A DNA stretch of 64,000 nucleotides from Panicum virgatum (lineage: Eukaryota > Streptophyta > Magnoliopsida > Poales > Poaceae). Within the stretch, counting starts at the first letter, position 1; each line of letters begins with the position of its first letter. Shown here one piece after another: positions 8,243-19,136 of this stretch. The position numbers and the translations under genes are program-made. The notes under the pieces were generated by a model. It saw nothing but the letters and a program-made list of their open reading frames with translations. It had not been told where the DNA came from and did no database searches. The DNA is taken from contig NC_053144.1 of assembly GCF_016808335.1 (NCBI RefSeq), positions 18,584,403 through 18,648,402 of the forward strand. The letters run 5' to 3'.

Positions 8243-11200
8243 ATGGAGCCGGCGGCGGGGTCGACGCCGCCGAACGGGTCGGCACCGGCGACGCCCGGGA
8301 CGCCGGCGCCGCTCTTCTCCGGTGGGCCGCGGGTGGACTCGCTGTCGTACGAGCGCAAGTCGATGCCGCGGTGCAGGTGCCTGCCGGCGGTGGAGGGGTG
8401 GGGGCTGGCCACGCACACCTGCGTCGTCGAGATCCCCGCGCCGGACGTCTCGCTCACCCGCAAGGTACGCCACCCAGCGTGCACGTGCCCACGCACGTGC
8501 CCCATTCCTTCTTGCATTGCTCGTTTTCCTCCTCCTTCTCGTCCTCCTCCTCCTTGGGAGGGCCATTAATGGCCGTCGCATTTCTCTTGGCGAAACTTTT
8601 CTTTTTGGTCTGCGCGCGGTTTATTTTCTTATTGTTTCTGAGCGTCTGAGCGTTGAAGTTTTGGGTCGACGATGTTTCTACTGCGTTTATTTCTAAGCTC
8701 GCTAGTATTACCCGAGGTACAGACATGCACCCTCATATTTTATACTGTATTAGGTCAAAGCTACGTTACAAAAGTCGTGTCTGCACGCCTGTACCAGCGT
8801 AGCGCTGACAGTAGTACTTCTTAAAACAAATGTCGGCGATCAGTGTTATCGATGAGCTGTTGACTGTTTGGGTTTTTCCTGCATTTTGTTGGGGGTGTCC
8901 GTGTGTTTCAGTTCCTGATGGTTTGTGTGATCTTGTACAACGATGCTTGTGAACTGTTCGTTCAAGATTTTCAATCTAGAAGAAGGATCAACGGTGCCAA
9001 CAATCCAGATTCCTTTTGGGAACCAGGGTGTTTTTTGTTTTGGCGCATCCACCTAGCTTCTTTACTTCAAAAACACAATCTAGCAACGAGACAGAGCACA
9101 ATCACGGCGCTAACGTGCATGGTGGTGGTGCTTCTAAGTTGTGCAGTACTAGAGTACTACCACGTGCTTACATTATATCTGAGCCAGTGTACTAGGATCA
9201 TAAAACTTTGCGAACCAGTCGATGTTTTCTTTGGAACTAGCGCACTAGCAAGCTAGCTACTACGGGCGGGCGGGTGGGCATTCGGTTAATCCGAAATTTT
9301 CGGTCGGGTTTTTCGGGTTTTTGAAATTTCGAGTTTTGAGAATTGTTACCCGAAATTTGTCCGAAATAATGAAAACCCGACATTTCGGATATCCGAAAAT
9401 TCGGGTTCAGGTTCGGGTTTACCTGAACAATCCGATTTCAACTTGCCAAGCAACGAGCGAGCTGTAGAGCGTGGGAGCCGAGAGAGCGGCGGCCGCGCTA
9501 GATGGTGCACCTGATCGTGGAGGCCGGCGAGTAGAGCCCCTTCTGCTGCCTCACCCTGGTGGCAGCGGTGGCCCACACCACCTCCTCCAGCGCCGGATGC
9601 CCTGCGCCGACTTCGGCGCAGACGCCCCGCTCATCCTCAACGCCTGGACGCCCCGCGCCGCCTACCCGTCGCCCCGTCCTCAACGCCATCGCCCGCGCCG
9701 CCTCCCGTCCTCGGCGGCGCCGCTCGCTGCCATCCCGTCCTCAGCGCCGCCGCCTCATGTCCTCGACGCCGCCCCCGATTCGTTGTGGCGTGGGTGGCCG
9801 GGTGGGTGCAGGATAGGGTTGGTGGAAGTGGTGGCCGTGGGAAGCATTATGGGCTGGTGGGCCTTGTCATGTTGCTAATGGAAAGAATGCAAGGTAAAGG
9901 AGACTTGGGGGGCTGGGCTGAACAAAAACGCTTGGGCTGGACTGCTGTTCGGGTAGTTCGGGTAGTTCGGGTACCGTGGCGTTATACCCGAATTACCCGT
10001 AATAATTTCGGGTACCATGGGTTGGAACTCGAATTTGGGTTCGGGTTCGTTTTTCGGGTTTCGGTTATTTTGCCCACCCATACTAGCTACTACTTGGATC
10101 GAAAAAGGGTCAAGTGGGGATCAGAGCGTTGGATCTGGTGCAGGGTTGCCAGCAACACCCCGGTCTCGACGGCCAGATGCAGAGGCAGGCTGTGTGTCAG
10201 GATGAAATGTGTTCAAGCATCTAGGAATCTTTGCTTTCGAGAGGCGTCTGAATCTTTGCTTTGCAATCGATAAGTAGCATAAATTTGCAGCTAAAAAAAG
10301 GTGTAGTGCAGCATAGAGTTTGCTCATAGGTGTGGCCTGGTCTGTGGTCACCAATCACGCTCACGCTGTTTCTGAGCCTAGAACTAGAAGTACGTACACC
10401 AAGTTGGAGGAGATTTTTGGCTCAGCTCGGCGGCGCCCACCCTGCTGCGGCGGCGACGGAGCGTTCTCTCACACCGTATCATGTCACGCTGTCCCCTAAC
10501 CAACCACCACTCCGCTCCTTTCATGCATAGAATTCTCCGGTGTAAACCACTCCCGGGAGATGATATACTTGTTTGAAGTTTCTAGCGACTTGGACAGTTA
10601 TATTTTTAGGTACTAAACCCAGGAGAAGCGTGTGTTGAAGTCTATCGCATATAAACATAAGGACACGCCGGTTTGTTTTTTGGAAGTACTCAGTCAGATA
10701 TTTGCGATAACTAAGATATTCGAATGTCAAATCGATCGATGTTTTGACGCAACACATGTTTTTTATATGTTTTTCCGCAACGTCTCTTGCGAAACTTTTT
10801 TTTTCCTTTCTTAATAAGTGATGATTATCAGGTGTCATCAGGAACCTTTTTTCTAAGAGCAATAACATTCGTCTGTAGTCTAAAGTTGACGTGTCATGAG
10901 CCTTAACAAAAGCGAGGTCTAGCCCGTGTTCAGTTGCAAAATTCCAAATTCCAAATTTTTTTTTCGGCACCTGCATGGAGACTTAAATCTAAACGAAATA
11001 AAAAACGCATTGCGACTGCTGTCTGTAAATGGCGAGACGAATCTAATGAACCTAATTAGGCTGTAATCAGGCACTAAATTGCTACAGTAATGCTACAGTA
11101 AACAACCTCTAATGACAGATTAATTAGGCTCATTAGATTCATCTCGCGATTTACAGACGAGTTCTGTAATTATTTTTGTGATTAATCTATGTTTAGTACT

Positions 11201-13475
11201 TCAAATATAGAAAGATGCTTTTTCAAAAATTTTACATCGTGCAACCAAACAGGGCCCTAGTTCCCGTACTTAAAACTAAAGCTCCGTATGACCAATAAAT
11301 TGTACTAGACCGCAGCTAGGGATTGCAGTGGGCGGGCGCCGCACCCTAACGGGTGCGGATGCAGACATACAGTGCCAAAATGCACCCACGGGCCTTGCGG
11401 TCGGGGCCCGCGATATTTGCGGGTCAAGTGCGGGTCTTATTTTCACCTGTAATAAAGATTCGTGTAAGATTGTTTCTAGAACTTAAATTTAGGTCTAGAG
11501 ATTTACAGCCGATCAAATTAAATAAAATTTTATAATCGTGTGTAAGCATTCCCATGTATACTATGATTTGTTTCTATGACTTATATATGTTTGTATTTGA
11601 TGCTTAATTGACAATTGGTATGCTATAATATTGATACTTGATGCACATAAGAATAGTAATTATTATGTTGTTAGCTCACCCACGGGTCATCCGAAACCTA
11701 ACGGGGTGACCCACGAGTGCAGGTTTGGGTGTGGACTAGGGGTCGCAGTTTAACTTGATCTTTAAATTTTTTAGCCTCTAATTGTATAGAATTAAAGCTC
11801 AGTCTTTTTAATTAGAATCTAGCCTTTAGATTATTTAGATCAAATTTGACGGCCCTTGACAACCCCTATGTGTGGTATTTCAACCGCGGGTCTAGTCGAG
11901 GGCGAGCGTGGCGAAATAACACGGGTCCTGTTGAGGGCGGACCCCTCCATCGACGTCTTTAGTTCGAAAACACACGAGCCCAATTGCATCGTGACATCTT
12001 CGATCGACAAGAAGCTGCAGTTTTTCAAACAATAGGAAATGGTGGCCAAGTACAATCATTTCGTGATAAGGTTGCTTGGACGATGTGACCCAACAGAAAG
12101 GCCTATCCTCCCAGTGCAAAACTCAAGTTGACCCTGACGACGGTCGCTCCAGGCGTCCCGTGACGAGAGTGGTTGCCTGGTTCTTGGCTCTCTCGCCGGT
12201 CACGTCCGTCGCCAATCTGTCGTTGGGTTGACACCATCACAGAATTATTGGCCCACGGCGGCGCAGGCAGTTTCTGAAAAAAGCGCGGCTGAACGAATGA
12301 TCGCGCTGCAGACTGCTGTGTTCAATTGGATTTTGTCGTGCGATTATTATTGGACGATGGAAAACAACGACGGGATGTCCGTCCCCTTTCAAAACTTGAA
12401 TGCCGGTGATGATTTCATTCGTCGTTTGCAATCATTTGCGGTTCTGCATTGCTGCTGTTTGCAAACAAAGTTTCTTTGTTTTTTTTAAAAAAAAAAAGAA
12501 AAGAAAAGAAAAGAAATTGCAAGCAACAATGTGGAGCTCCTGTAGCTGACAGCAATGGTGCGTGTGTATGTGTGCGTGTGCAGCTGGGCGCGGAGTTCGT
12601 GGGCACGTTCATCCTCATCTTCTTCGCGACGGCGGCGCCGATCGTGAACCAGAAGTACGGCGGCGCGATCAGCCCGTTCGGGAACGCGGCGTGCGCGGGG
12701 CTGGCCGTGACCATCATCATCCTGTCGACGGGCCACATCTCCGGGGCGCACCTCAACCCGTCCCTGACCATCGCCTTCGCCGCGCTGCGCCACTTCCCCT
12801 GGCTCCAGGTGCCCGCCTACGTGTCCGTCCAGGTGCTGGGCTCCATCTGCGCCAGCTTCGCGCTCAAGGGCGTCTTCCACCCCTTCCTCTCCGGCGGGGT
12901 CACCGTGCCCGACGTCACCATCTCCACCGCCCAGGCCTTCTTCACCGAGTTCATCATCACCTTCAACCTCCTCTTCGTCGTCACCGCCGTCGCCACCGAC
13001 ACCCGCGCCGTGCGTCCGTTTAGCTCTTACACCACCATCGATGGAGAAGATGCTTCTTGGTGCTGATCGATCGATCGATTCGTCGGCCCTGATAGATGGT
13101 TTCCCTCCGTTGTTGTTGCAGGTGGGTGAGCTCGCCGGGATCGCGGTCGGAGCGGCCGTGACGCTGAACATCCTCGTGGCCGGGTAAGTCGTCGATCATC
13201 TCGTACGTAGCAAGTGACGTGTCATCAATTCATGGCTGAGCTGGAAAAAAAAAGAATTGACGCGCGCGCGTGCACACAGGACGACGACGGGCGGGTCGAT
13301 GAACCCGGTGAGGACGCTGGGGCCGGCGGTCGCGGCGGGGAACTACCGGCAGCTGTGGATCTACCTGCTGGCGCCGACGCTCGGCGCGCTCGCGGGCGCC
13401 GGCGTGTACACGGCGGTGAAGCTCCGCGACGAGAACGGCGAGACCCCGCGCACGCAGCGCAGCTTCCGCCGCTGA
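8243..13475 (+). CDS. NIP3-1: Boron channel NIP3-1 (NIP subgroup II aquaporin)
   Basis: Exons 8243-8464, 12584-13009, 13122-13183 and 13280-13475 (906 nt, 301 aa), all with GT-AG borders. The product is a plasma-membrane channel of the NIP3;1/AtNIP5;1 type that passes boric acid for boron uptake and distribution. Visible features are a Pro/Thr-rich N-terminus with a TPG motif (TPG repeats are needed for polar placement of AtNIP5;1), six membrane segments, a first pore motif NPS near residue 132 and a second NPV at residues 245-247, followed by the selectivity-filter Arg248. NPS/NPV rather than NPA/NPA is characteristic of this subgroup. The ATG at 8243 is preferred because an in-frame GTG just before it has no family support. 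Oddity: the Pro usually found after LVAG before the second pore motif is Thr238, at the exon 3/4 junction. Intron 1 is 4.1 kb and carries several transposons. A 5' leader with AUGUAA elements suggests control by boron. Confidence 0.95.
8465..9252. other. NIP3-1 intron 1, 5' part
   Basis: Intronic, A/T-rich after 8640. No coding domain and no clear transposon ends were seen. Confidence 0.6.
9261..10082. mobile_element. Non-autonomous hAT element in NIP3-1 intron 1
   Basis: 822 bp flanked by a perfect 8-bp duplication, CTAGCTAC (9253-9260 and 10083-10090). The ends share GGGTGGGCA in inverted orientation. Sub-terminal DNA is rich in TTCGGGTT words on both sides. The core (about 9470-9870) is strikingly GC-rich with open frames on both strands and could be captured sequence, but no domain is recognised. 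Confidence 0.8.
10091..10918. other. NIP3-1 intron 1, middle part
   Basis: Contains a 151-codon frame on the minus strand (10976-10521) with no recognised domain, which overlaps the next MITE and is probably chance. Nothing else is supported. Confidence 0.45.
10922..11256. mobile_element. Tourist/PIF-like MITE in NIP3-1 intron 1
   Basis: 335 bp, ends GCCCGTGTTCAGTTG and CAACCAAACAGGGCC in inverted orientation, flanked by CTA on both sides (10919-10921, 11257-11259). The interior holds the words GCTACAGTAA and GAGACGAATCTAATG seen in a very abundant grass MITE family; a close relative lies at 36178-36536. Confidence 0.75.
11310..11736. mobile_element. Degenerate hAT-like repeat in NIP3-1 intron 1
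   Basis: Starts GGATTGCAGTGGGCGGGC and ends in GGGTGACCCACGAGTGC-type sequence. G- and C-rich ends flank an A/T-rich centre. No clean duplication was found, so the boundaries are approximate. Confidence 0.3.
11737..11868. mobile_element. Short hAT-type MITE in NIP3-1 intron 1
   Basis: 132 bp with ends TAGGGGTCG and CAACCCCTA and inverted TTGATCTTTAAA/TTTAGATCAAAT sub-termini. Flanks GTGTGGAC and GTGTGGTA agree at 6 of 8 bases. Confidence 0.5.
11869..12583. other. NIP3-1 intron 1, 3' part
   Basis: Remaining intron ending in a (GT)n-type pyrimidine-purine alternation directly before the acceptor CAG at 12581-12583. A simple A-rich run with AAAAG units lies at about 12487-12515. Confidence 0.6.
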
Positions 13476-13626
13476 CGAGACGCGCATGCCCCCGGACGCG
13501 ATCGGGCACCGTCGCCTGTGTCGTCGCGGTCCCCGGCGATCCCCCACGTACTTGTTGCGGCCGCACACGCCGGGTCCGTGGTCGTTCCGTGCCAGTGTTC
13601 AGGTTGGTACGTGTACCGTGTGTAAC

Positions 13627-13775
13627 AATAAACCCCGGCCGTTTTTGCTTCGTCCAGAACGGCCGGTGCACGTCCTGTGTGTCGTCCGTGTGTCGTGGAT
13701 TATTATTCTCAGTCGTGTGTTTGGAACAATCTCTCGGGTTTGATTGGGCGCGGTCGATGATCGTGTCAGAATAAA
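13627..13775 (+). terminator. NIP3-1: NIP3-1 3' end signals (AATAAA at 13627 and 13770)
   Basis: Two perfect AATAAA hexamers lie 152 and 295 nt downstream of the stop codon. Either could direct polyadenylation. No sequence feature chooses between them. Confidence 0.5.
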
Positions 13776-15063
13776 AGCCACGCCGGTGCGCCGGCTGACG
13801 GGCATCTGGATGTGTGACAAATTTGTGTGAAGACTTGCTGAAGGAGCGACTAAATTGATGCATAATTTGCTTTGTTTGCTTTCCGCGGTATCCTCCTTTC
13901 TGTTTGGGACAGCTCCTTAATTATTTTTCTTTCAGGTCTTTGACCTCTAACTATTCGTTCAGCGATGGAAGCTAGAGAGAAACTACTATTCTGCAAACTG
14001 ATACTAGCAACAGACCTTGATGAAAAACTGCTGAAAAAGCGTGCAAATCATCTAGGGGAAGAAAACTCAAAATAACCATTTTTTGCAAAAGTCGGCCGGT
14101 TAGCCCAGCCACCAGCTTAGATGTAGCACGCTATTTTACAGCACTGCTATAAGAAAACACAAGTGGAGATCTGCCAGTCCAAATACTGTTATTCGGAGTA
14201 TTTGGGTTCTTGCCTACTTTACACTCAACTTTGTAATTTTGCAAAACGTGCCCAGACACGATCGCGAAAAAAACTTTGTAATTTTGCCCTGACTATTTAC
14301 AAGTCAACATGATTTTACCCCCTATACAACGTGATTTTGTTTTGACCGTTGAATAGAGGCAAAATCAGTTGACATGTGAATAGCAAGGGCAAAATCATAA
14401 AGTTAAGGAGAACGTAGGTATAATCACAATTTCAATGCAAAGTTGGGGCAAGAACACTAATTTCTTTAATTATTCTATTTTAGACAACTTTGTTCTTCGC
14501 ATATTTCTAAAAAAAAGGATCGTTAAGTTGAACCGACAATGTGCCTCAAAATAAATTTTGGGTCAGCATCATAAACGGATTCGGAATAAATATAGTTGAT
14601 TTATTGATGCATAAATGGAAGTCAACATCACCAAGATTACACGCTGCTCTTAATCAAGAGGTTAGAATGTTTATAATTTGAGGCTCATGTGCCCGCCATG
14701 GACTTTTAGCCTTTTAGGTAACATATTTAATACGTATTTGCTTCCTCCCATCCAAAGATTTGTGCTCCTTTTACGTAAAGAAGAACAGATAGCCTTGTCG
14801 AATACCTTGTTTGGATCCACGCCTTTATTTCATCCTCAGCCTGCGTTTACTTGGTGGACTGCGTTTACGTGCCTGTGTTTAATGGGCCTGAATCTACGTA
14901 CGATGCACGGCGTATCTGGGCCTTCGCTGCACGGAAAGTTCGATTTCGCGGGCCGCCCGCTTGCTGACACACAAAATTGTACCAAATTCCGCTACCAAAG
15001 CAAGCACCGGGCGGCACGAATGGCATCAGCCCAATCCGCTACCCGGGAATGCAAGGAAACCTG
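13776..15063. other. Region downstream of NIP3-1
   Basis: A weak inverted repeat, GTTCTTGCC (about 14206) with GGCAAGAAC (about 14454), bounds a MITE-like 250-bp segment without a clear target duplication. The + strand frame 14678-15103 has no domain. No gene is supported. Confidence 0.4.
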
Positions 15064-15406
15064 GGCCTTGTTTAGTTGGAGCCGTATAGATTTTGAAATG
15101 TAATTTTTTTCACATTTAAAGTATTAGATATAAATTAATATAAATTTCGTCTGAACTACGAGATAAATTTTTAAGACTAAGTAATATATTATTAGTATAT
15201 GATTATTGTAGCAATTATTATAGCAATTTAGTGTATAATTATGATCTAGTTAGGCTCATTAGATTTGCCTCGTAATTTATAAACAAATTATGTAATTAGT
15301 TTTTCTATTTTGTTTAGATTTAATATTCTATGCATGTAAGATTTTTATTTGATGTGATAGTTTTGAAATTTTAAATTTTACAGCCATACTCGTAAACGGA
15401 TTTGCC
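15064..15406. mobile_element. Tourist-like MITE, decayed right end
   Basis: The left end is GGCCTTGTTTAGTTGG. The right end is a weak inverted match ending near CGTAAACGGATTTGCC. The interior is A/T-rich with GGCTCATTAGATTTG typical of the family. The target duplication is not clear. Confidence 0.5.
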
Positions 15407-15481
15407 GGTCGCCAGCCCCGCTGACACACCGATAACGCGAGAAGGGCCGCCGCAATTGCCAGGGAAACTGACCGTCTCACC

Positions 15482-16044
15482 CAGGGTTCTTTTAACCGAC
15501 CGGACACCCCAAACCGCCGGCCACCGGTTCCGGTTTACCGGACCGGTTTGACTGGTTACCGGTGGAAACCGGTCAAATTTGAATTTGAATTCAAAAAACT
15601 TAGTTCAACCGGTTCGTACCGGTATACCGACCGGTTAGACCGGTTTACCGGTCGATTTGACCGGTTTACCGGCCGGTTTGACCGGTTTGAATTCAAATCA
15701 AAATTTACAATCTCATGTGCAACCGGTATACCGGCCGGTTAGACCGGTTTAACGGCCGGTTTGACCGGTTTACTAAGTGGGCCTTAATGGGCCGTCTCAT
15801 TTTTTTCTTTTTCTTTTTTGTTTTAACTTTAAATGTCCGAAAAGTATGTTAAACAAAAAAAAATTGAGAAAATTTGACACCATTAAATTCATCGCACCTT
15901 GAAGTATTTTCAGGAATTTTTTAATTTTTTTGAATTCAAATTTGAATTTTGAATTTTGACCAGTTGGGTACCGGCCGGAACCGGTCCGGACCGGTTTGAC
16001 CGGTAACCAGTCAAACCGGACCGGTTCCGGTTAGGTGAACACTG
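15482..16044. mobile_element. hAT-type element 1 of a stacked pair, rich in GACCGGTTT repeats
   Basis: 563 bp, ends CAGGGTTC and GAACACTG, flanked by perfect GTCTCACC octamers at 15474-15481 and 16045-16052. The interior is built from many ACCGGTTTGACCGG-type words in both orientations, so it can fold extensively. It has no coding capacity. Confidence 0.8.
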
Positions 16045-16052
16045 GTCTCACC

Positions 16053-16288
16053 CAGGGTTCACCATTTCGTTTTCCGGTAGAATCCCGGTGATCGGCGGAA
16101 ACGGAATTCCGTTCCGGAATTTCGGTGAATTTCGGCGAATTTCGGTGGATTTCGGACGAAATTTGTTGAATTTTGAATTTTGAAACGAAATATATCGAAA
16201 AATACCGAAATTTCGGATCCCGGTAACTAGCGGAAACGGAAAAAAAAACCGAAATTTCGGCGAAATTTCGCCGAAAAGTTAAACCCTG
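16053..16288. mobile_element. hAT-type element 2 of a stacked pair, rich in AAATTTCGG repeats
   Basis: 236 bp, ends CAGGGTTCACC and GTTAAACCCTG, flanked by GTCTCACC at 16045-16052 and 16289-16296. The left octamer is shared with element 1, so three identical octamers enclose two different elements. Confidence 0.8.
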
Positions 16289-16592
16289 GTCTCACCTGGC
16301 CGACGGAGACACGACAGGCACGGGCAGCCTCGCGTCTGTGTTTGCCAGCTCGTAGTTCTGCCGAGTCCCAACGATCGTCCGCGGCCTGCCGGCCTGCGCT
16401 GCACGTTTCGTTCGCGATCGCCTGGCCAGCCCACAGCTCAGCTACGCAGCTACAGCTACGGAGCTACTGTACTTGTACGCCATGGAATCTTCCACGTCCT
16501 GTACAGACAGCAAAAAACCGTCCCAGCCGCTTGCTGGCGATCACGCCGCCAGGCAGCCAGGTAGGACGGCGCCACGGCGGACGCCATACTGA

Positions 16593-17112
16593 GGCCTGGT
16601 TTAGTTACTTCAAATTTCCAAAAACTTTATAAGATTCATGGTCACATCAAATTTTTTAATACATATATAAAATATTAAATATATTAAACAAAATAACTAA
16701 TTACACAATTTATCTGTAATTTACGAGACGAATCTTTTAAACCTAGTTAATTTATGATGAGACAATAATTACCAAATACAAACGAAAATACTATAGTGTT
16801 TCACATCCAAAAGTTTTTGCATCTGGCTGTGTTAGTTCCCTTGGAAAAAAACACTGTAGCGCTAAAAAACATTGTAACACTTTTCGTTTGTTTGTTGTAA
16901 ATATTGTCCTACCATGATCTAACTAGGCACAAAAGATTCGTCTCGCAACGTACATCAAAATTATGCAATTAGTTTTTTTTATATATCTATATTTAGTACT
17001 CTATGCATGGATCATTTGCTATATTTAATATTTCGATGTGATGGAAATGTGATGGAAAGTTTGAAAAGTTGGAGGAATTTGGGGTATCTAAACACACCCT
17101 CTAAACAAAACC
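16593..17112. mobile_element. Tourist-like MITE (outer), split by another MITE
   Basis: Ends GGCCTGGTTTAG and CTAAACAAAACC, flanked by TGA on both sides (16590-16592, 17113-17115). Removing the inner element 16825-17099 and one TCT rejoins CATCT to AAACAAAACC, giving a normal family end. Confidence 0.75.
16825..17099. mobile_element. Tourist-like MITE (inner) nested in the outer MITE
   Basis: 275 bp, ends GGCTGTGTTAG and CTAAACACACCC, with a TCT duplication at 16822-16824 and 17100-17102. It is the younger of the two insertions. Confidence 0.75.
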
Positions 17113-17415
17113 TGACTTTGCTGCCGGAGGAGTTGCACGTGCCCTGCGGGAGCGGGACCAGGACTGGGCCATCAGCTGATTAGCAGACGCCGTCCCCTCC
17201 CGGGCTCCGGCCAGCAGCTCGAATGCTCGATGCCCTTTCTCTCGTTCGTAGAGTAACGTGCAAGGCTTGACTCGAAGCACTCGAGCTGAGGACGGACCGA
17301 GGGGCCCGTGCATGTCTGGGTGATCTTCGGCACACCGACCTCCCGGCGATGAGACGCGGCGAGGACCTGTTTGTTTGTGAAACCGGATGCACTTTTTTTT
17401 ACAGGGATACTGTAG

Positions 17416-18520
17416 TGTCATGATGTGTAAACCCACAGCCGTGTGGCGTAGTGTACCCGCCTAAATCCAGAGGGTGAGTACTACGGGGTTAGCTAGGATT
17501 AGTCCAATCTCAGTGGAAGAACGCGTTGAACACAACAGGTTTAGAGTGGTTCGGGCCGCCGGAGCGTAATACCCTACGTCCACTGTGTGTTGTATTGCTT
17601 GTGCTCTCAAGAGATTGACAGCAGGGTTGTTCGGCGTGAAACCGAGCTTGTGTTGTGAGAGTCTTGTCGTGTCTCTCGCCTGGCCCTCGAGAGTCTGAAG
17701 TGTGCAGCGAGCGCCTCGCTTTTATATCTCAAGGGGGGCGCGTATCTGTCCGTTGAGTCCCCGACAGGTGGGCCCAACGATGTAGTATAAAATGACATAT
17801 TGTACAGACATTATGGCATTGCAGGCGACGGAGATCTCATTCCTGGATTTTCTTGCTCTGCCCGTGGGAATCCTCCGTCCGGCAAGCCATGCACTGTCTT
17901 GTCGAAACGACGCCAGGGTGTAGCTTGCGGCGGCGTTGCCTGCAGCGTAGCTGAACAGGTCGTGTAGCTTTCGGCGTAGGCGGTATGATGAAAAGGTGTC
18001 GTGCCGTCGTATCCATTTAATACGGCAGACGGGCTCTGCGCGGATGCGGCGCATGCGGCTGCATTGTGTACCTCGGTAATATGCGGTCTACATTGAGGCC
18101 TAACAAAACCTGCCCCGCGTGCCGCGGCGGCAGAGCACGCCTCAACCACCCGCATTGAATACGGTGGGTGGGCGAGCCTTCCGGCGGAAGACTCGCGCCC
18201 GTGCCTACGCCTGCAGGACACGTGGCGCACCCGGACCCCGCCCCGGCGGTATGTTGGTTCTACGCGCGTGGCAGGTCCGGACGGACGCAGGGGGGGTCCG
18301 AGCCCTCGGCTGTTGGCGCGGAGCTTCCCCTCCTCAGGGACACGTGGCGTCACCGGACCCGTCCCAGAGCGGGGACGGGTCTGGGGCCGTTGGCCCGGTG
18401 AGGTAAGAGCCTGACCCGTGGGGCCCGACTGCTCCGCCCCTTATGTCGTAGTTACGGATGACTTCGCGAGTCTTGTCTTGCTGCAGTATGAGTGGATATC
18501 CCTGCTACAGGGAACCGACA
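17416..18520 (-). repeat. 3' LTR of the Tat-type gypsy element
   Basis: 1105 bp, TG...CA ends. It matches the LTR at 29690-30792 along its whole length; by eye about 26 differences in the first 440 bp, roughly 6%. On the minus strand a TATAAAAG box lies near 17720-17727. The left flank TGTAG (17411-17415) and the right flank TGCAG (30793-30797) agree at 4 of 5 bases, the expected 5-bp duplication after one mutation. Confidence 0.9.
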
Positions 18521-18540
18521 GTGGCCCCCGGGCCCATCTC
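18521..18540 (-). other. Probable polypurine tract of the gypsy element
   Basis: Next to the 3' LTR the minus strand reads GGGCCCGGGGGCCAC, a G-rich stretch in the position where second-strand priming occurs. The tract is not a clean purine run, so the exact primer is uncertain. Confidence 0.4.
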
Positions 18541-19136
18541 GGGAGAGGAGACGAACCCGCACGTGGGGCCACTACTATGATTTGGTTCTGCATAACTTGA
18601 AGCCTATAGCGTTAGACTATGCACACTGCAGGAGTCTCGTCCGGCTTTGACCATCCATCGGGTTTTTCGCTGCCTCGTCACATCGCAACGGCTTACTGAC
18701 TCGTGGCCCCCACATACAGTGGTACACCTAGTCACGCGAACGACGCTCGGCATTGCTGCGGCCGGGGTAAATGAAATTTTTACCACCAGCGCAGTCCCGA
18801 AAAGCCTGGTCATGCCAGTGCTTTGTGCGCGCACGTCAGCTCAGTTTCCGCCTCGCTTCGCGCGCGGGCGACGGTTCAAATCCCGCCCTCCGTGACAGGC
18901 GGTCCTGGGCCCCCTTGTCATGGACTGGGCGGCTAACACCAGGCGTGAGCGTCGCTTGGCTTCCAGCGACGGTTCCGGGGCGCGCCAGATGGGTCAGGCT
19001 TCATAAAGGGCCGATCCGCATACCGCGGTTATTTTTCCGAATTCGTCTTCTTCCTTCCAAACCTTTGCGCCCCTTTGCCTTCGAGCCTCCTCGCCCCTTG
19101 CTCTTCTGCGCAGATTTTCCTCGCCTCCACAGCAAG

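Noticed and set aside
10521..10976. 151-codon minus-strand frame in NIP3-1 intron 1 as a gene
   Set aside because: No recognisable domain, and its start lies within the MITE beginning at 10922.
12485..13171. Long minus-strand frame (228 codons) over NIP3-1 exon 2
   Set aside because: It mirrors a GC-rich coding exon on the other strand and has no domain; a shadow frame.
13225..13863. Minus-strand frame (212 codons) over NIP3-1 exon 4 and 3' UTR
   Set aside because: Shadow of the real exon with low-complexity Arg/Ser composition.
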